Assembly: GCA_940671915.1 (NCBI GenBank)
Contig: CALNVZ010003426.1
Location: 50,159,158-50,223,157, forward strand
DNA: 64,000 bases
Source of the DNA: Paracentrotus lividus
Taxonomy: Eukaryota; Echinodermata; Echinoidea; Camarodonta; Echinidae
Reading direction: 5' to 3'
In this document: positions 47,066 through 58,053 of the stretch, piece by piece
Layout of the letters: each line of letters opens with the position of its first letter
How positions within the stretch are numbered: position 1 is the stretch's first letter
The notes under the pieces: model-generated
What the model saw: only the letters and a program-made list of their open reading frames with translations
What the model was told of the DNA's origin: nothing
The model's database searches: none
Program-made: the position numbers and the translations under genes

Positions 47066-47833
47066 TCATCACCCCTACATCTGATCTGCAATATCCTTCA
47101 AATATACCGTAGGATTCTTTTTAGTCCACAGTTTCCCCAACTTGATCAAAAACATAACAAGAATGTGACCGACGTGTTTCTAATAATATGTTTATAGGAT
47201 GCCATTAACACAGATTTAACGGGGGAAAATATACAGCAATTGTACAACAATTTTTTTTTTCCCATAATATTATTACATTTAATAAGGTGAACGTGCTTTG
47301 AACAATATTCACTTAAATATAATTATGATATTTTCACTTAGCAGTGACAAAAGCAAACACCAAAAAAAAAATATAACAACAATGTACAAAGTTACGAAGG
47401 CCTATAAAAAGATAGTAAAGGCCTTTCCTATAGACGAATTCGGGCTGCATTCCATGGAAGTGAGCCCTATACGTGCCTGCCATTACCGGGGGGCTTCCAA
47501 TCTGCCAATGGGCTATCAGCCAATCCGCAATGTACGCGTATATATACATTTTCCTTTGTTACGCATACTGCAATCCCCCCCCCCCCCCTCCCAGCCATGG
47601 CTGCCACAAGACAAAATATCACCCAAACTGAATTCGTCTATATAGAAAGATTTACATTAAAAAAAAAACAAAAAAACAAAAAAACATCTAAGTTAAAACG
47701 AATACGGTATAGGCCTTTCAGACATTTTCGAATGATTGTTCTTGTTCAAAATCTATCTTGCCATTTTTTCCCAATAATACCTAACACGTGTAGTTTTAAA
47801 GCTAAAGATTAACTAAAAAAGAAAAAACATACC

Positions 47834-47886
47834 TGTTAAAAATATCATGTGTAGTCATATTATGACTACACATGATATTTTTAACA
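47834..47886. repeat. perfect 53-bp palindrome (26-bp arms, 1-nt spacer)
   Basis: The left arm TGTTAAAAATATC..GTCATA at 47834-47859 is followed by one T and its exact reverse complement at 47861-47886. Confidence 0.95.
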
Positions 47887-48959
47887 CAGATTAAACTGTA
47901 CATATAACATCAAATGTACACCAATAGTTCCTGTGCGTATTTTTTCAATGTCCCTTCATCATTCCTGAAGTGGAGACAAAAGAAGAAAAAGGTACATTTT
48001 ATGATACATATTGTTTAATGAATTAATTTCATCTATTTCTATTATTCAGATTTTGTTTTGTTGTTTTTTTTTGTTTTTTTGGGGGGGAATTAGTCTGTTC
48101 ATAAGGTCTGATCCAGAGAACCATGTGAAAAAAATTTAATTGATCAAGATAATTGAAATACATAAGCCTTAACTTTAGATATAACGAAAACAACATCCAA
48201 TGTTGTTATATAGAGCGTATATTCTACGGTAATCCTTTTTTTTAAAGGGGTAATTTTCCAAGATCATATATTCTGGCTTTTTATAATAATAATAATAATG
48301 GTATTTTATTGACAACTAAAGAAAGCATGAAAAACTAGAGCTTTATAATTGTAACACGTACAATTATCGGTGGTATGTACTGATGTGTAATGTGATCAAT
48401 TTATATAAATTACTTTTTCCCAAATTCTACTGGTGCGGAATTTTCTCAGTCGTAGCATGAAAAAGCATATCACTTTTTTTTTTTGGAGAGAATATCAACC
48501 AATATTTACTGATATATAAACTGCATTTGGATTGAAAAAAAAAATAAAAAAATTTGAGTTTGCATGATATGTACCACCTATTAATGAGATGGCTCGTCAA
48601 ATGCAAAATACATGTACACTTAAAATGTTATGAAATGACATGCCATTTTTAATCGCCAATTTAGACTGCAATGCCAGGGGGGGGGGACCAAAAGTCAATT
48701 CGTCAGTGTTGGAGAGAATGGTCTAAGCTACAACATACTGAAAATTTGAAAGAGTAAAGGCACATGTACATACGTACATACCACCCAATAATTCATTCCT
48801 TACATAATACAACATACAAAATACAATATTACAATATAATCACATTATCAAGATAGCAGAAATTCTGAATTGTTGCAATAATGTTTACATATATTAGATA
48901 GCCTGTTAAAATTTCACAACTCAAATTACTCTGCTTAAACATATTCAATATTAGCGTAG

Positions 48960-48978
48960 AAAGAGAGAGATAGAGAGA

Positions 48979-49023
<45 letters not shown>
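48960..49023. repeat. (GA)n microsatellite
   Basis: Nearly pure GA tract. Confidence 0.95.
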
Positions 49024-49027
<4 letters not shown>

Positions 49028-49999
49028 GAGTGTGTAGAGAAAGACGGAAAGTTGATGGAGTTAGATGGCCAAAGAGAAATAGGAAGACATTAACAGAGCA
49101 AGAAGAAGAGGGATAAATGGAAAACAATTGAAAAAGAGAATAACTTTACATCTGATAACATAAAAGTTGAAATATTAGTTACAATGACATGACTTTTACC
49201 ACCGAATGTACTGGCTGTATTTGCTTTCTTCAAACAAAAAGTATATTGGTTAGTGCTGAGACAATTATGCACTATTTCGTCGAATAAATTGGTCAGAAAG
49301 CATTTTGTTTTGAAAACTTATGAAATGAATAAAATGCTACTAATTGCAATCTGGAAAATGTCTACATGAAATAAACATAAAAACATAAAAACATCAACAT
49401 AAAAAGTTGTATTTAGTTCAATAGATAAAAGGAGTAAGTATTACGATAAGCTCATACTGATACAATTCACAAAAGGTGATGTGGTCAAAATAAAGGTTTT
49501 GTATATGTAATATACAAAGGAAAAAAAACGCTTTACCGTTGCAACGATACATTTCATGAACCATATATGTAATCGAGGAGCTTGCTAATGAAGTTGACAG
49601 GTATAAAATCTATTTTTTAATTTTTTTTTTTGCATGTTGTGAGAACATGAAACAAGACTGGGTAAATGCTTTCCCTGCTGGCCAAAGCTTAGAATATGAT
49701 TGCACCCGATGATGTTTGACACCAGTGAGAGCCTTCACACTTTGACAAATACTTGCGAAACGTGGGTTTTGTACCTGTCACCGTTCCCTGCAATGTACTA
49801 GGTTATGTCTTTGATTCAAGAAGGATACCATTGGAAAGGCGAGGAGATCATTTTCAATTATAATTTATGATACATATTTATGAACAGGCAAAATAGCTGA
49901 GTTCGGAATAGGCTCATGTAAAATGGGTTACTTTTTTCCGATAATGCACTTCGCAATAATTACTAATTTACATGTAAATAAGATACTATGATCAATGTT

Positions 50000-51244
50000 T
50001 TACTGCTTGCGTATGCAACAACAGCATCGATCAAGGAGCAGAAAATGTCGAAAATTCTGACGATAGTATTTGTTGGTGGCAGCGTAAATGAATGGATTAA
50101 TCATGGAGTTAGCCCAAACAAGACAATTGGTGATCTCCCAGCTAATGTACGAAACGCAGTCATACCCACAGAATGCATACATGGCACTTGTTATTTGAAT
50201 GGGCACCCAGCAGACCAGGAAAAACCCTACGAGAAGGCCAAGAACCAGGGCAGCTTTCCGATGCCTTGCGAAGGACAGCCCTTCTGCTTTTGCTTTTGGA
50301 TCCACGGCTACCTCATCCCTGCTGCCCCGTAAGTTCCCACTCGTCTCAGGTACCGACAGTCCAAAGATCTCACCTGCAGAGCGAGACGATTGTGGAACGC
50401 CACCCTGATCGTTGTCTGGTGCTTTAGCCGAAGAAAGACTTGCCCCTAGACACAGTGTTTTAGGCGCTCCATCCAGGCTTCTATCTGATCTAGACGACGG
50501 GTCGCTCAGAGGACTGGGCCTTATGATGCCTCTCGATCTCTGCCTGATTTTTCTATACACGGCAGCATTCAAGACAATCAGGATTGTAAATGGAATGAAA
50601 AACTCCAGTGTGTTTGCAAGGATGGTGATTGCAGGACTAGCTGTAAATTCCATCTCACAGTCGTAGGTATAGTCAATGTTACTCTGCCCTGTTATTGGGG
50701 TCCATGCAAACTCAAGAACTGTGTACCAAGTGATAACGGTTGTCCACGTCACGAGGAGAATCAACCTTATACGTTTCTTAGTCTGAAACGTGCGATATCG
50801 CATCCCTTTTGCTAAGAGACAGTAACGATCCCAACTGATCATTACCAATGTCAAAGCGGACATCATGGTCATTGTATAGTCCAATATTAACCAAATCTTA
50901 CAGAAGATCTCACCATGGATCCATGTATCTCTAATCAGCCATGATAGACTGATGGGCCACATACAAGTCCCTACAGTGAGGTCAGTGATGGCAAGGTTCA
51001 GTATAAATAAATTGGAAACCTTAGCTCGGATTCGATGGTCACGAATGTAAGCCCCGATTACCATCAAATTCCCAGCGATCGTCACCGCAATAATCAGCGA
51101 ACAAATCAACGGAACTGTGGAAAGCCAAACTTTATTGTAGGGGTATACGTAAACGTGGTCGTAGGATAAGCTGTCGTAAATTAAATCACTGCGACTCGAG
51201 TTGTCCATTGATATTTCTTCCGTGCTACTGTAAAGATGATCCAT
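50000..51244 (-). CDS. class A aminergic GPCR, histamine H3/H4-like, intronless
   Basis: 414 residues from the ATG at 51244 to TAA at 50000. An upstream in-frame TTG is preceded directly by a stop, so this ATG is the likely start. N-terminus with N15-SS glycosylation site; TM1 41-66; TM2 about 77-100 with D88 (2.50); C115 and C196 for the extracellular disulfide; TM3 with D122 (3.32) Y123; SWDRY 137-141; TM4 158-180; TM5 with LEFFIPF 213-219, placing E214 at 5.46; a roughly 95-residue third loop; TM6 CWVP 345-348; TM7 with W377 (7.43), NPFIY 383-387; C407-C410 as palmitoylation sites. Asp3.32 binds the amine. Glu5.46 and Trp7.43 are features of H3/H4 histamine receptors (Gi-coupled in vertebrates), but I349 replaces their Tyr6.51 and C374 their Trp7.40, so the ligand is unproven. 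Muscarinic-like or another amine receptor is the alternative. Confidence 0.93.
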   Translation of the reverse strand: MDHLYSSTEEISMDNSSRSDLIYDSLSYDHVYVYPYNKVWLSTVPLICSLIIAVTIAGNLMVIGAYIRDHRIRAKVSNLFILNLAITDLTVGTCMWPISLSWLIRDTWIHGEIFCKIWLILDYTMTMMSALTLVMISWDRYCLLAKGMRYRTFQTKKRIRLILLVTWTTVITWYTVLEFAWTPITGQSNIDYTYDCEMEFTASPAITILANTLEFFIPFTILIVLNAAVYRKIRQRSRGIIRPSPLSDPSSRSDRSLDGAPKTLCLGASLSSAKAPDNDQGGVPQSSRSAGEIFGLSVPETSGNLRGSRDEVAVDPKAKAEGLSFARHRKAALVLGLLVGFFLVCWVPIQITSAMYAFCGYDCVSYISWEITNCLVWANSMINPFIYAATNKYYRQNFRHFLLLDRCCCCIRKQ

Positions 51245-54200
51245 ATTTATATCATTCAATTACGCCACTCTTTGTTCAAGACCACATACAACTTTTTCTA
51301 ATAAACTTTTTCCTAATAGTAATTATAAAGTTCTCCAGAAAGCTGCCAACGGAAACCGAATGCCAAACAAAACAAGCAACAACAAAAGTATTGATACGCT
51401 TTAAAAAGATCAGTTAATGCATAAACATAAAAACACAACTATGTTCAGTGTATGAATGGAAATATTTACACTCTATGAAATGCTTTAGTTATTCCTTCTT
51501 TTCGTAGATCAACTTAAAAAACAGATTGAGGTTGATAGCGAATTGTTCTGCACAGTACAACAGTCCACTGAGTAGTAATTATAGCTTGTAGGTATGTTCA
51601 CTCAAAAAGGGTTTTAAGCTTAGCCATAATTTTCTTCAGCCGACATACACGGCGGATGGACACTTGACAATCAAAGTTTCAGGAGAGAGAAAAAAAAAAA
51701 AAAATATTCATGAGAATTAATCAAATCTTTACAGATAACGTGTGACATATATACATGTAGCACAGCAAAGAGTTGATTTCAAATTTAAATGTTAACGCAA
51801 GGTGTGAACGGAGGAAATTACTCTACAGTCTCAACAAAATAAGTACGCCTACATGCATTATTGTTGCTTTTTTCAGATCCTCTAATAACGCTACTTCTAG
51901 TGTTGCTGTAATCCTCGTAATAAAGAAATTGAAATATTACGTACGATAGCATTATTAATAACCATATTAGTGCAATTACTCGTGTTTGGCAAGCAAAGAG
52001 TGAATAAGTTATATCATCGCTTAAGTTTACATTGAGATCGTCTTGTGGGTTTCATTAATCTATCTAATTGAGGTCGTTAATGACTCAATGCAGACGGGTC
52101 CTTTCTTATTAAAAAAATGTTGATGAACGGCGAAACAAAAGAATGTGCACTAGCTGACTTGACGATGCCTGAGGTCCATCCTTGTTGATTGTAGTCACCT
52201 GGGAATCACGTAGCTGTCTTCTCGTACTGACAAGATAAAAGAGAGAACAATTATAAACATATAAGCGGTCGGGAAAAGTGCACATGAAGATCTTAACAGT
52301 TTCGCTCATAATTTTGATTAATCTAGGATTGAAACCCTAAGACATAATCATTCAAGAAAGGTATACATCATAAAGAACCCTCTATGGGTCAACTTGGGCC
52401 ATATCGGAGAAAGTATGGCCACATAGGACCCTGATAGGGATTTTGACCAAAGTTCTGTTTCGTATTTCTTTAATGTTTTTTGTACCTGGGTCAAGTTGTT
52501 GAAATCATCCTTTATTCAAGAAAAGTAGATAATATTTATGATGATGCATACACAACAAAATAATAATATACGTAAAGAGATAAATGTGTGTTGTACAAAG
52601 AGTACTGATTGTAAGGAAAACCAGGTCAATTTGCAGGTTGGCATGGTTATGGAAAAAGAATAGATTAACAAAAGTAGTAATATAATCATATATAATATAG
52701 ATGGATTCGTTAATTACACTTTCATATTACAGTAAAGAATAAAGAACCCTTCAACTAGTCGAGAATAGTTTTATTTCGTTTAACAGGAACGCTTGGAAAG
52801 CAGTGAAAGCTATTGATTTGGTTAATCTAATGGATATTGTGGTTTGGATATTAGCGGATGGATTTGCTTTCATTCACTTGACCAAATTTGACTTATATAC
52901 TCCTGATCAACTGATCCATGATATTTCATTTTAGGTTAGGAAACTGGACAGTTTTAACATCGCAGGACTCGAAGTGATACAAAGTGTAGGAAAGTTGTGT
53001 CATAATGCCTTAAACATAATTATAGTTTTGATAAGATTCAATAAAATGAATCACATTGTTCTCGAATGAAACGCCCCAATTCTGCTTAAGCATCGTGGCG
53101 TCTGTAAAGATGTTTTTTTTTAATACATTTCAAAATATCCCAGTAATTTTCCAAGGCCTCGACTTATAAGACATACAATAGACATTCATAGTGGGTTCTA
53201 GATCCCATTTCTTAAAGATATAACCCTTTTTAAACTTTACTATTTTATTTAATTAACATAATTACACTAATGCGGTTATCATCATAAAACATATTACTCT
53301 ATTAATTAGTGTCATTACATAAATGTGTTAATAAATAAAACGAAGCGCGTCTTGAAAAAAACAAACCGACAAACAAGTCATTAACTGCAAGCAGCTAAAG
53401 AAATTGAAAATGAAGATAATCTTCACTAATAATTATCGACGGAGGCTGTAATCCTTAACAATGAGACTCAAATAAGTAACAAAAATAGAAGCAATTTTTT
53501 AAAAGAATAATTGAACAATCGCAGACATTGATAAAAAAAAGAAAAAAGAAATGAAATAAGGAAGGCATTTATTTTAGGAAACGTTATTCATTGAAAAATG
53601 TACACCATGTTGGATTGCATTATTATACATGTAGGCCTATACCTTCAGAATAGCGTGTTGTTTGGTAAAGCGTTAGTTTAGAGGTTTGAAATCTCATAAA
53701 CACTGTTGGAATATTAAATTCATGATCACTTCGACTGTTAACATATTCAGATTATCATTTTTATTGAAAAGCTAATTACCATATAGATTGCATTTTTTAA
53801 GAGGAGACCGCGTCAACCTACTTGATTAATAGCGTTTGGGAGATAAATTTGAGCATCAATTATTCAATATCAAATAGAGGTGTTCTTTCATGTCATGCTT
53901 AAGTAACCGTAAAACCAGGGTATTGAAGCTGAAAGAAGCCTCAAGAAGCTAAATTTAGTTTCGATGAAAACTATGTTATTCATATCCGACCATTGTCTAG
54001 TTTGGTATCTGCATCCGATTAAAATTATTATTCTAAATTAAAACAATTTTAGCAAAACTCACTTCTTCATTCTAAATTTTCAAAACGCGTGGAAAATATT
54101 GTAAAAGAAAATGTTTATTTTTCTTGAAGTTATGCAAAAGGAGAATCTCGCGCCTTTTGGCTGCAAACTATTTATTACTATGTAGTGGTGTATTTTACTT

Positions 54201-54447
54201 TAAGGGTTATGTCTGTGACAAATCTGCATTTTAGATTACATGGCGTTAACTTTATCCTTTATACAGATTTAAATATCAAGGAAAGGGAGTGCGAACATGT
54301 TATTGATTACATGTATAGTGTGTTCAAAACAAATCTTTGGCAATTAGAATACGAATTATCTGCCTTGCAACCTGTGCACTAGTTTTCCTGCAGAGCAATT
54401 CCAATTGAATAGAAAATTGAATGGAAAAAGCAACAGAATAGAAAATT
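51245..54447. other. region upstream of the receptor, no gene seen
   Basis: AT-rich. It presumably holds the receptor's promoter and 5' UTR, but I see no element I can name. Short reading frames lack recognisable similarity. Confidence 0.5.
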
Positions 54448-54680
54448 TCGTCTCCGCGACGGATAAAAAAGTCTTAGAGACTTCTCCAATATCGCGGAGA
54501 CGTCTCCGCGACAATTTATAAAAAAAAAATCAGTCTCCAAAATTCAGGAGACGTCTCCGATATCGCTTTTAGCCGTCGCGGAGATGTCGCGGAGACGTCT
54601 CCGCGAAGTGAAATACCACCCTGAACGCTCCTTTCTTTACAGTTGGCTAAAGGTGGTATTTCATGTCACGGAGAAGTCTT
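54448..54680. repeat. palindromic cluster of GTCTCCGCGAC words
   Basis: CGTCTCCGCGAC and its inverse GTCGCGGAGACG occur repeatedly, and GAAATACCACC / GGTGGTATTTC form another inverted pair (54608-54663). Probably a decayed foldback MITE. Confidence 0.6.
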
Positions 54681-54681
54681 A

Positions 54682-54911
54682 AGGCCTCGTCACACCGAGT
54701 CCGGTACGGCAAACCGTCTCAAATCGCTCCAAGAGCGATCCCATAAAAACCGTACCGGTTGCCGTTCCGGCTAGTACGGCACAGCCCGTGTTTGTTGTGA
54801 CCAGTCTCATTGCAATAGTACACGGCCGATTCGTTTCGACCGTTTTTGCCCATTGTTGAACCAGACCGGGCCCGTGCCGTGACCCGGACCGGACTCGGTG
54901 TGACGAGGCCT
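54682..54911. mobile_element. 230-bp Harbinger-type MITE
   Basis: Terminal inverted repeats AGGCCTCGTCACACCGAGTC and its complement at the right end; TTA at 54679-54681 and 54912-54914. The 3-bp TTA (TWA) target fits PIF/Harbinger. The right TTA is shared with the next element. Confidence 0.82.
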
Positions 54912-54914
54912 TTA

Positions 54915-55153
54915 TGCGGCGGTCACAACTCGCCGTACCTTCGACGTGCAACTCCCTACGATGGATTCGTAGAAAATTCGTGCAGCGGAGGTACCTCGCA
55001 GGTACGACGTGCAGAAAGTTTTTACAATACCCTTACTATAGAAACGCAGCAATCGCAGAAGTTGAGCCAGGACCTGTGCGTGCATTGCACATGCAACGCA
55101 GGCTACGTTGATGGCACGTGTCCCGTAGCCTACGACGAGTTGTGACCGCCGCA
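54915..55153. mobile_element. 239-bp Harbinger-type MITE
   Basis: Terminal inverted repeats TGCGGCGGTCACAACTCG and CGAGTTGTGACCGCCGCA; TTA at 54912-54914 and 55154-55156. It abuts the previous element. The interior has an inner GTACGACGTGCA / GACGTGCAACTC pattern. No transposase. Confidence 0.85.
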
Positions 55154-55599
55154 TTAGACACGTCGCCATGACTGGTATCAAGTATTCTTTATGGCAAGTG
55201 ATGGTAACCCAGAAAGCAATATTATTGATTTGAATAAATATAGCAAAAAAAAAAAAATGAAAATCGATGCCCCCACCCTCTTGGTCATTGTATTTGCATG
55301 AAAAAATGTATTGAAATGTTTTATGAAAAACAAAAGAATTCAAGATGAAACAATGCGTAACCTCATTTACTTTTTCATCCCATTTTGATTGAATTTTTCT
55401 GCGTTGTGCTTGCTTTAATTTAAGTTTTTGGAATCATCTGAATTTCAGCTCTAGATCCTAGAGGATGTAATTATGCAGTACATCGGATACTATAATCTTG
55501 CATTGTGGTCGGTTGGGTCGGGCACGTAGCTGTGCTTGGGCATTATACGTCGCCTATACTGTCTACTGGTGTAATACCCTTCGAGCCAAGGGCCTTTAA

Positions 55600-56121
55600 T
55601 CAGAATTTTTGCTGGGGAAGTTTGAAGGTCCTATCTACCGTAAAATTTTGAGCTGATTCCGAAAATGTGAGCCTTACTGACCGTATCCATGACACTTCGG
55701 CCATTTCGGCCAATTTTTGTCCAAAAATGACCATTTTGGTCACTTGTGGTCAAGGGTATTTTATTTCTATAATTTTTGCCGATAAATGGGATTCTAAAAA
55801 CCTATCTGATGTAAAAATGTGCGCTGATTCTAGAAAAAGTAGTTTTATTGACACTGTGGGTCATTATAGAGGGGTCATTTTGGTCAATTTTGGCCAAGAA
55901 ATTAAATTTTTCTCTTTTTTGTGGCCAAAATAAGACCAAAATGACCATCAGAGTCATCCAAGTAATGGTTTTCCCACCTCAAAACCATTAAAAAAATTTC
56001 CTTGGGTCTAAAACAATAATTCCATACCATTTTCCTTAAACATTTGGACAGCCCTAGTCATTTAAGCCAGTTTGACCAAAAGTGACCATTTTGCAGTTTT
56101 TCGGAATTTTGCTATACATGT
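55600..56121. repeat. degenerate ~165-bp tandem repeat
   Basis: Copies near 55605 and 55775 share CTATCT..GTAAAA, TGAGCTGATTCCGAAAA / GCGCTGATTCTAGAAAA and GGTCA-TTTGG words. A third partial copy is seen at 57180-57310 after the inserted element. Related in style to the array at 63010-63749. Confidence 0.55.
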
Positions 56122-56122
56122 A

Positions 56123-57106
56123 GGGTAGATGTAGGGAATAGCGGACAGTAGGGAATATCGGACGGTCACCACATGTCCAGCCCTAGCTGCCAACATAAGA
56201 TCAACCGAGTTGAAATACCGGCATCTATTGGTCAGGTGGTCTGTCTGGGAAGGTTGAATGCTGTATTCGACAACAACAAGTGAGAAATCTCCGAGAAAAC
56301 TACTAAAGTCTGTCAAGGTAGGAAAATTTGCAGCCTGAAAAATGGCCTGATGTAAAAATTGAAATTTTAGAGAATGTGATGGTATAAAAATAGAATTGGG
56401 GCATGACCTCTATTTCATGCATTATGGACATGTGTGAAGGGTGGGCCAAACGTGTATGGAGTGTTTGCACTGTACAAAGCCTGTGTATTGGGATGGCAGT
56501 GTGTCGAAAAGTGCTGGTCAGTCATTTTTTTGTGTAGGGAATACCGGACACCACATGGACAGTTGTTTGTTTTACTTCCGGGTTGAGTTGCTAAGCATGT
56601 AGATCAAATAGTATTGCATATATAATGTATTATATTTATTTATTAAATTGTTTGACAATTTTGAAATGTCTATTTCTCTTTATTATTATTGTGATATGTC
56701 ATGATCTACATGAGATATAAAGTTATTCTGAGTGTTTTGAAATTTTGTAGTAAAATGCATATAATCTTCTAAAAATGAATAATGTTATAAAAAATCAATA
56801 CAAACATGTTAAGTTGATGGTTTACATTCAAATCAGTGCTTCCAGACAGATCTTTATACAAAAAAAAGAGGGTAAAACATACTGTCCGGTATTACCTACA
56901 CTGTAGGGAATGCCGGACAATTTACCATGACGTCATTATTTGCATATAACTGCCTCAGCAAATATTTGATTACCTCAATTTTTTTTGGAAAATAAAGTTG
57001 AATGATATAGCTAAGCAATGAGAATCTTTTTCTTTTGTTATTTTATTGTTTTCATGTGCTAATTAAGCAAATGAGCTTAAGTGGCCGTTATTCCCTACAT
57101 CTACCC
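56123..57106. mobile_element. 984-bp TA-flanked non-autonomous DNA transposon
   Basis: Inverted ends GGGTAGATGTAGGGAATA and ATTCCCTACATCTACCC, with TA on both sides (56121-56122; 57107-57108). Extra internal GTAGGGAAT(A/G)CCGGACA motifs occur at about 56535 and 56900. No transposase; a partial copy is at 43422-43705. The TA target suggests Tc1/mariner-type. Confidence 0.8.
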
Positions 57107-57678
57107 TATGTATTAGTGTATACATTTACATATATTATCCTTTCGTTCAAACTCATTTCATTAAGGAGTTGACTTGTGGTGGAGAAGTGGGGACGATTTT
57201 TTTTCCCCGTAAAATTTTTAGGCAGATTTCAAAAATAGAGGTCTTATTCAACATACCCATAAGGTACTGGTCACTTATTGGTCACTCATTGGCCGAAGGT
57301 TGACAATTAGCCCAAATGAAATAAAATACTATTTACAATTTAAACAGCACCCAAGACGTAGTTATACTGCGTCTCTAAGCGCTTCGCAGACATTGTTATT
57401 ATCCCGGTCATCAGAATCCGATTTCCCCGCTCACAATGTGTGCACATTCTCCACTCCCTACTTAGCATTCCTGTCATGCACTATTAAAAGGAAAAAAAAA
57501 GTGTGTGATATTTGTTTTCACAACAAAAGGCAAGCACAAATATGATAAGTCTGTTAATCTCTCTATCTATTCAATGTGATTTAATCAAAGTAATGTCCAC
57601 TTTAATTAACTGACCTTTCCCATATGCGAATGGTCAATATTAATGTGGGTCAATGGTAACAACCGCCAAAGTGAATAA

Positions 57679-58053
57679 AGCCCAGCGCACACATTGCGAT
57701 GCGATTGCACTGCGATCCGATTGCACCAAATTGCCAATCGCATCGCAGTGCAATCGCATCGCAGGCCAGCGCACACATTGCAACAGGCGCTGCATATCAC
57801 CATGGTACCACTCTTTTACGCGCAGGCGCGCAGTAATGCAACCTCCATCTCTAGCAAATCTGATTGGCTGAAATTATCAAAATCGCAGGAAAATCGCAGG
57901 GAGATTTGACATGTCAAATGTCTGGAATTTGGTCTGCGATTTTTCTGCAACACATTGCATCGCAGTTGCAGCGTGTTGCAGGTTGGCGCACACTCTGCGA
58001 TTTTGTTGCAATCGGATCGCAGTGCAATCGCATCGCAATGTGTGCGCTGGGCT
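57679..58053. mobile_element. 375-bp Harbinger-type MITE in the left arm
   Basis: Inverted ends AGCCCAGCGCACACATTGCG and its complement, extended by GATGCGATTGCACTGCGATC. TAA lies at 57676-57678 and 58054-58056. The right arm of the large inverted repeat (near 62925-62941) shows the uninterrupted site (TTACTTTTATTCAC inverted), confirming the insertion. Confidence 0.88.

Larger units (their letters stand above)
47066..49999. other. intergenic region, no gene seen
   Basis: Contains a C run at 47573-47592, a perfect palindrome at 47834-47886, a T/G junction near 48065-48088 and a GA tract at 48960-49023. No convincing gene; it probably includes the 3' UTR of the minus-strand receptor at its right end. 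Confidence 0.5.

Noticed and set aside
50173-50666. Plus-strand open frames at 50173-50666
   Set aside because: They are antisense to the receptor coding sequence and have no recognisable similarity.
51245-51259. Extension of the receptor N-terminus to 51259
   Set aside because: The codon there is TTG preceded by a TAA stop; the ATG at 51244 is the first plausible start.
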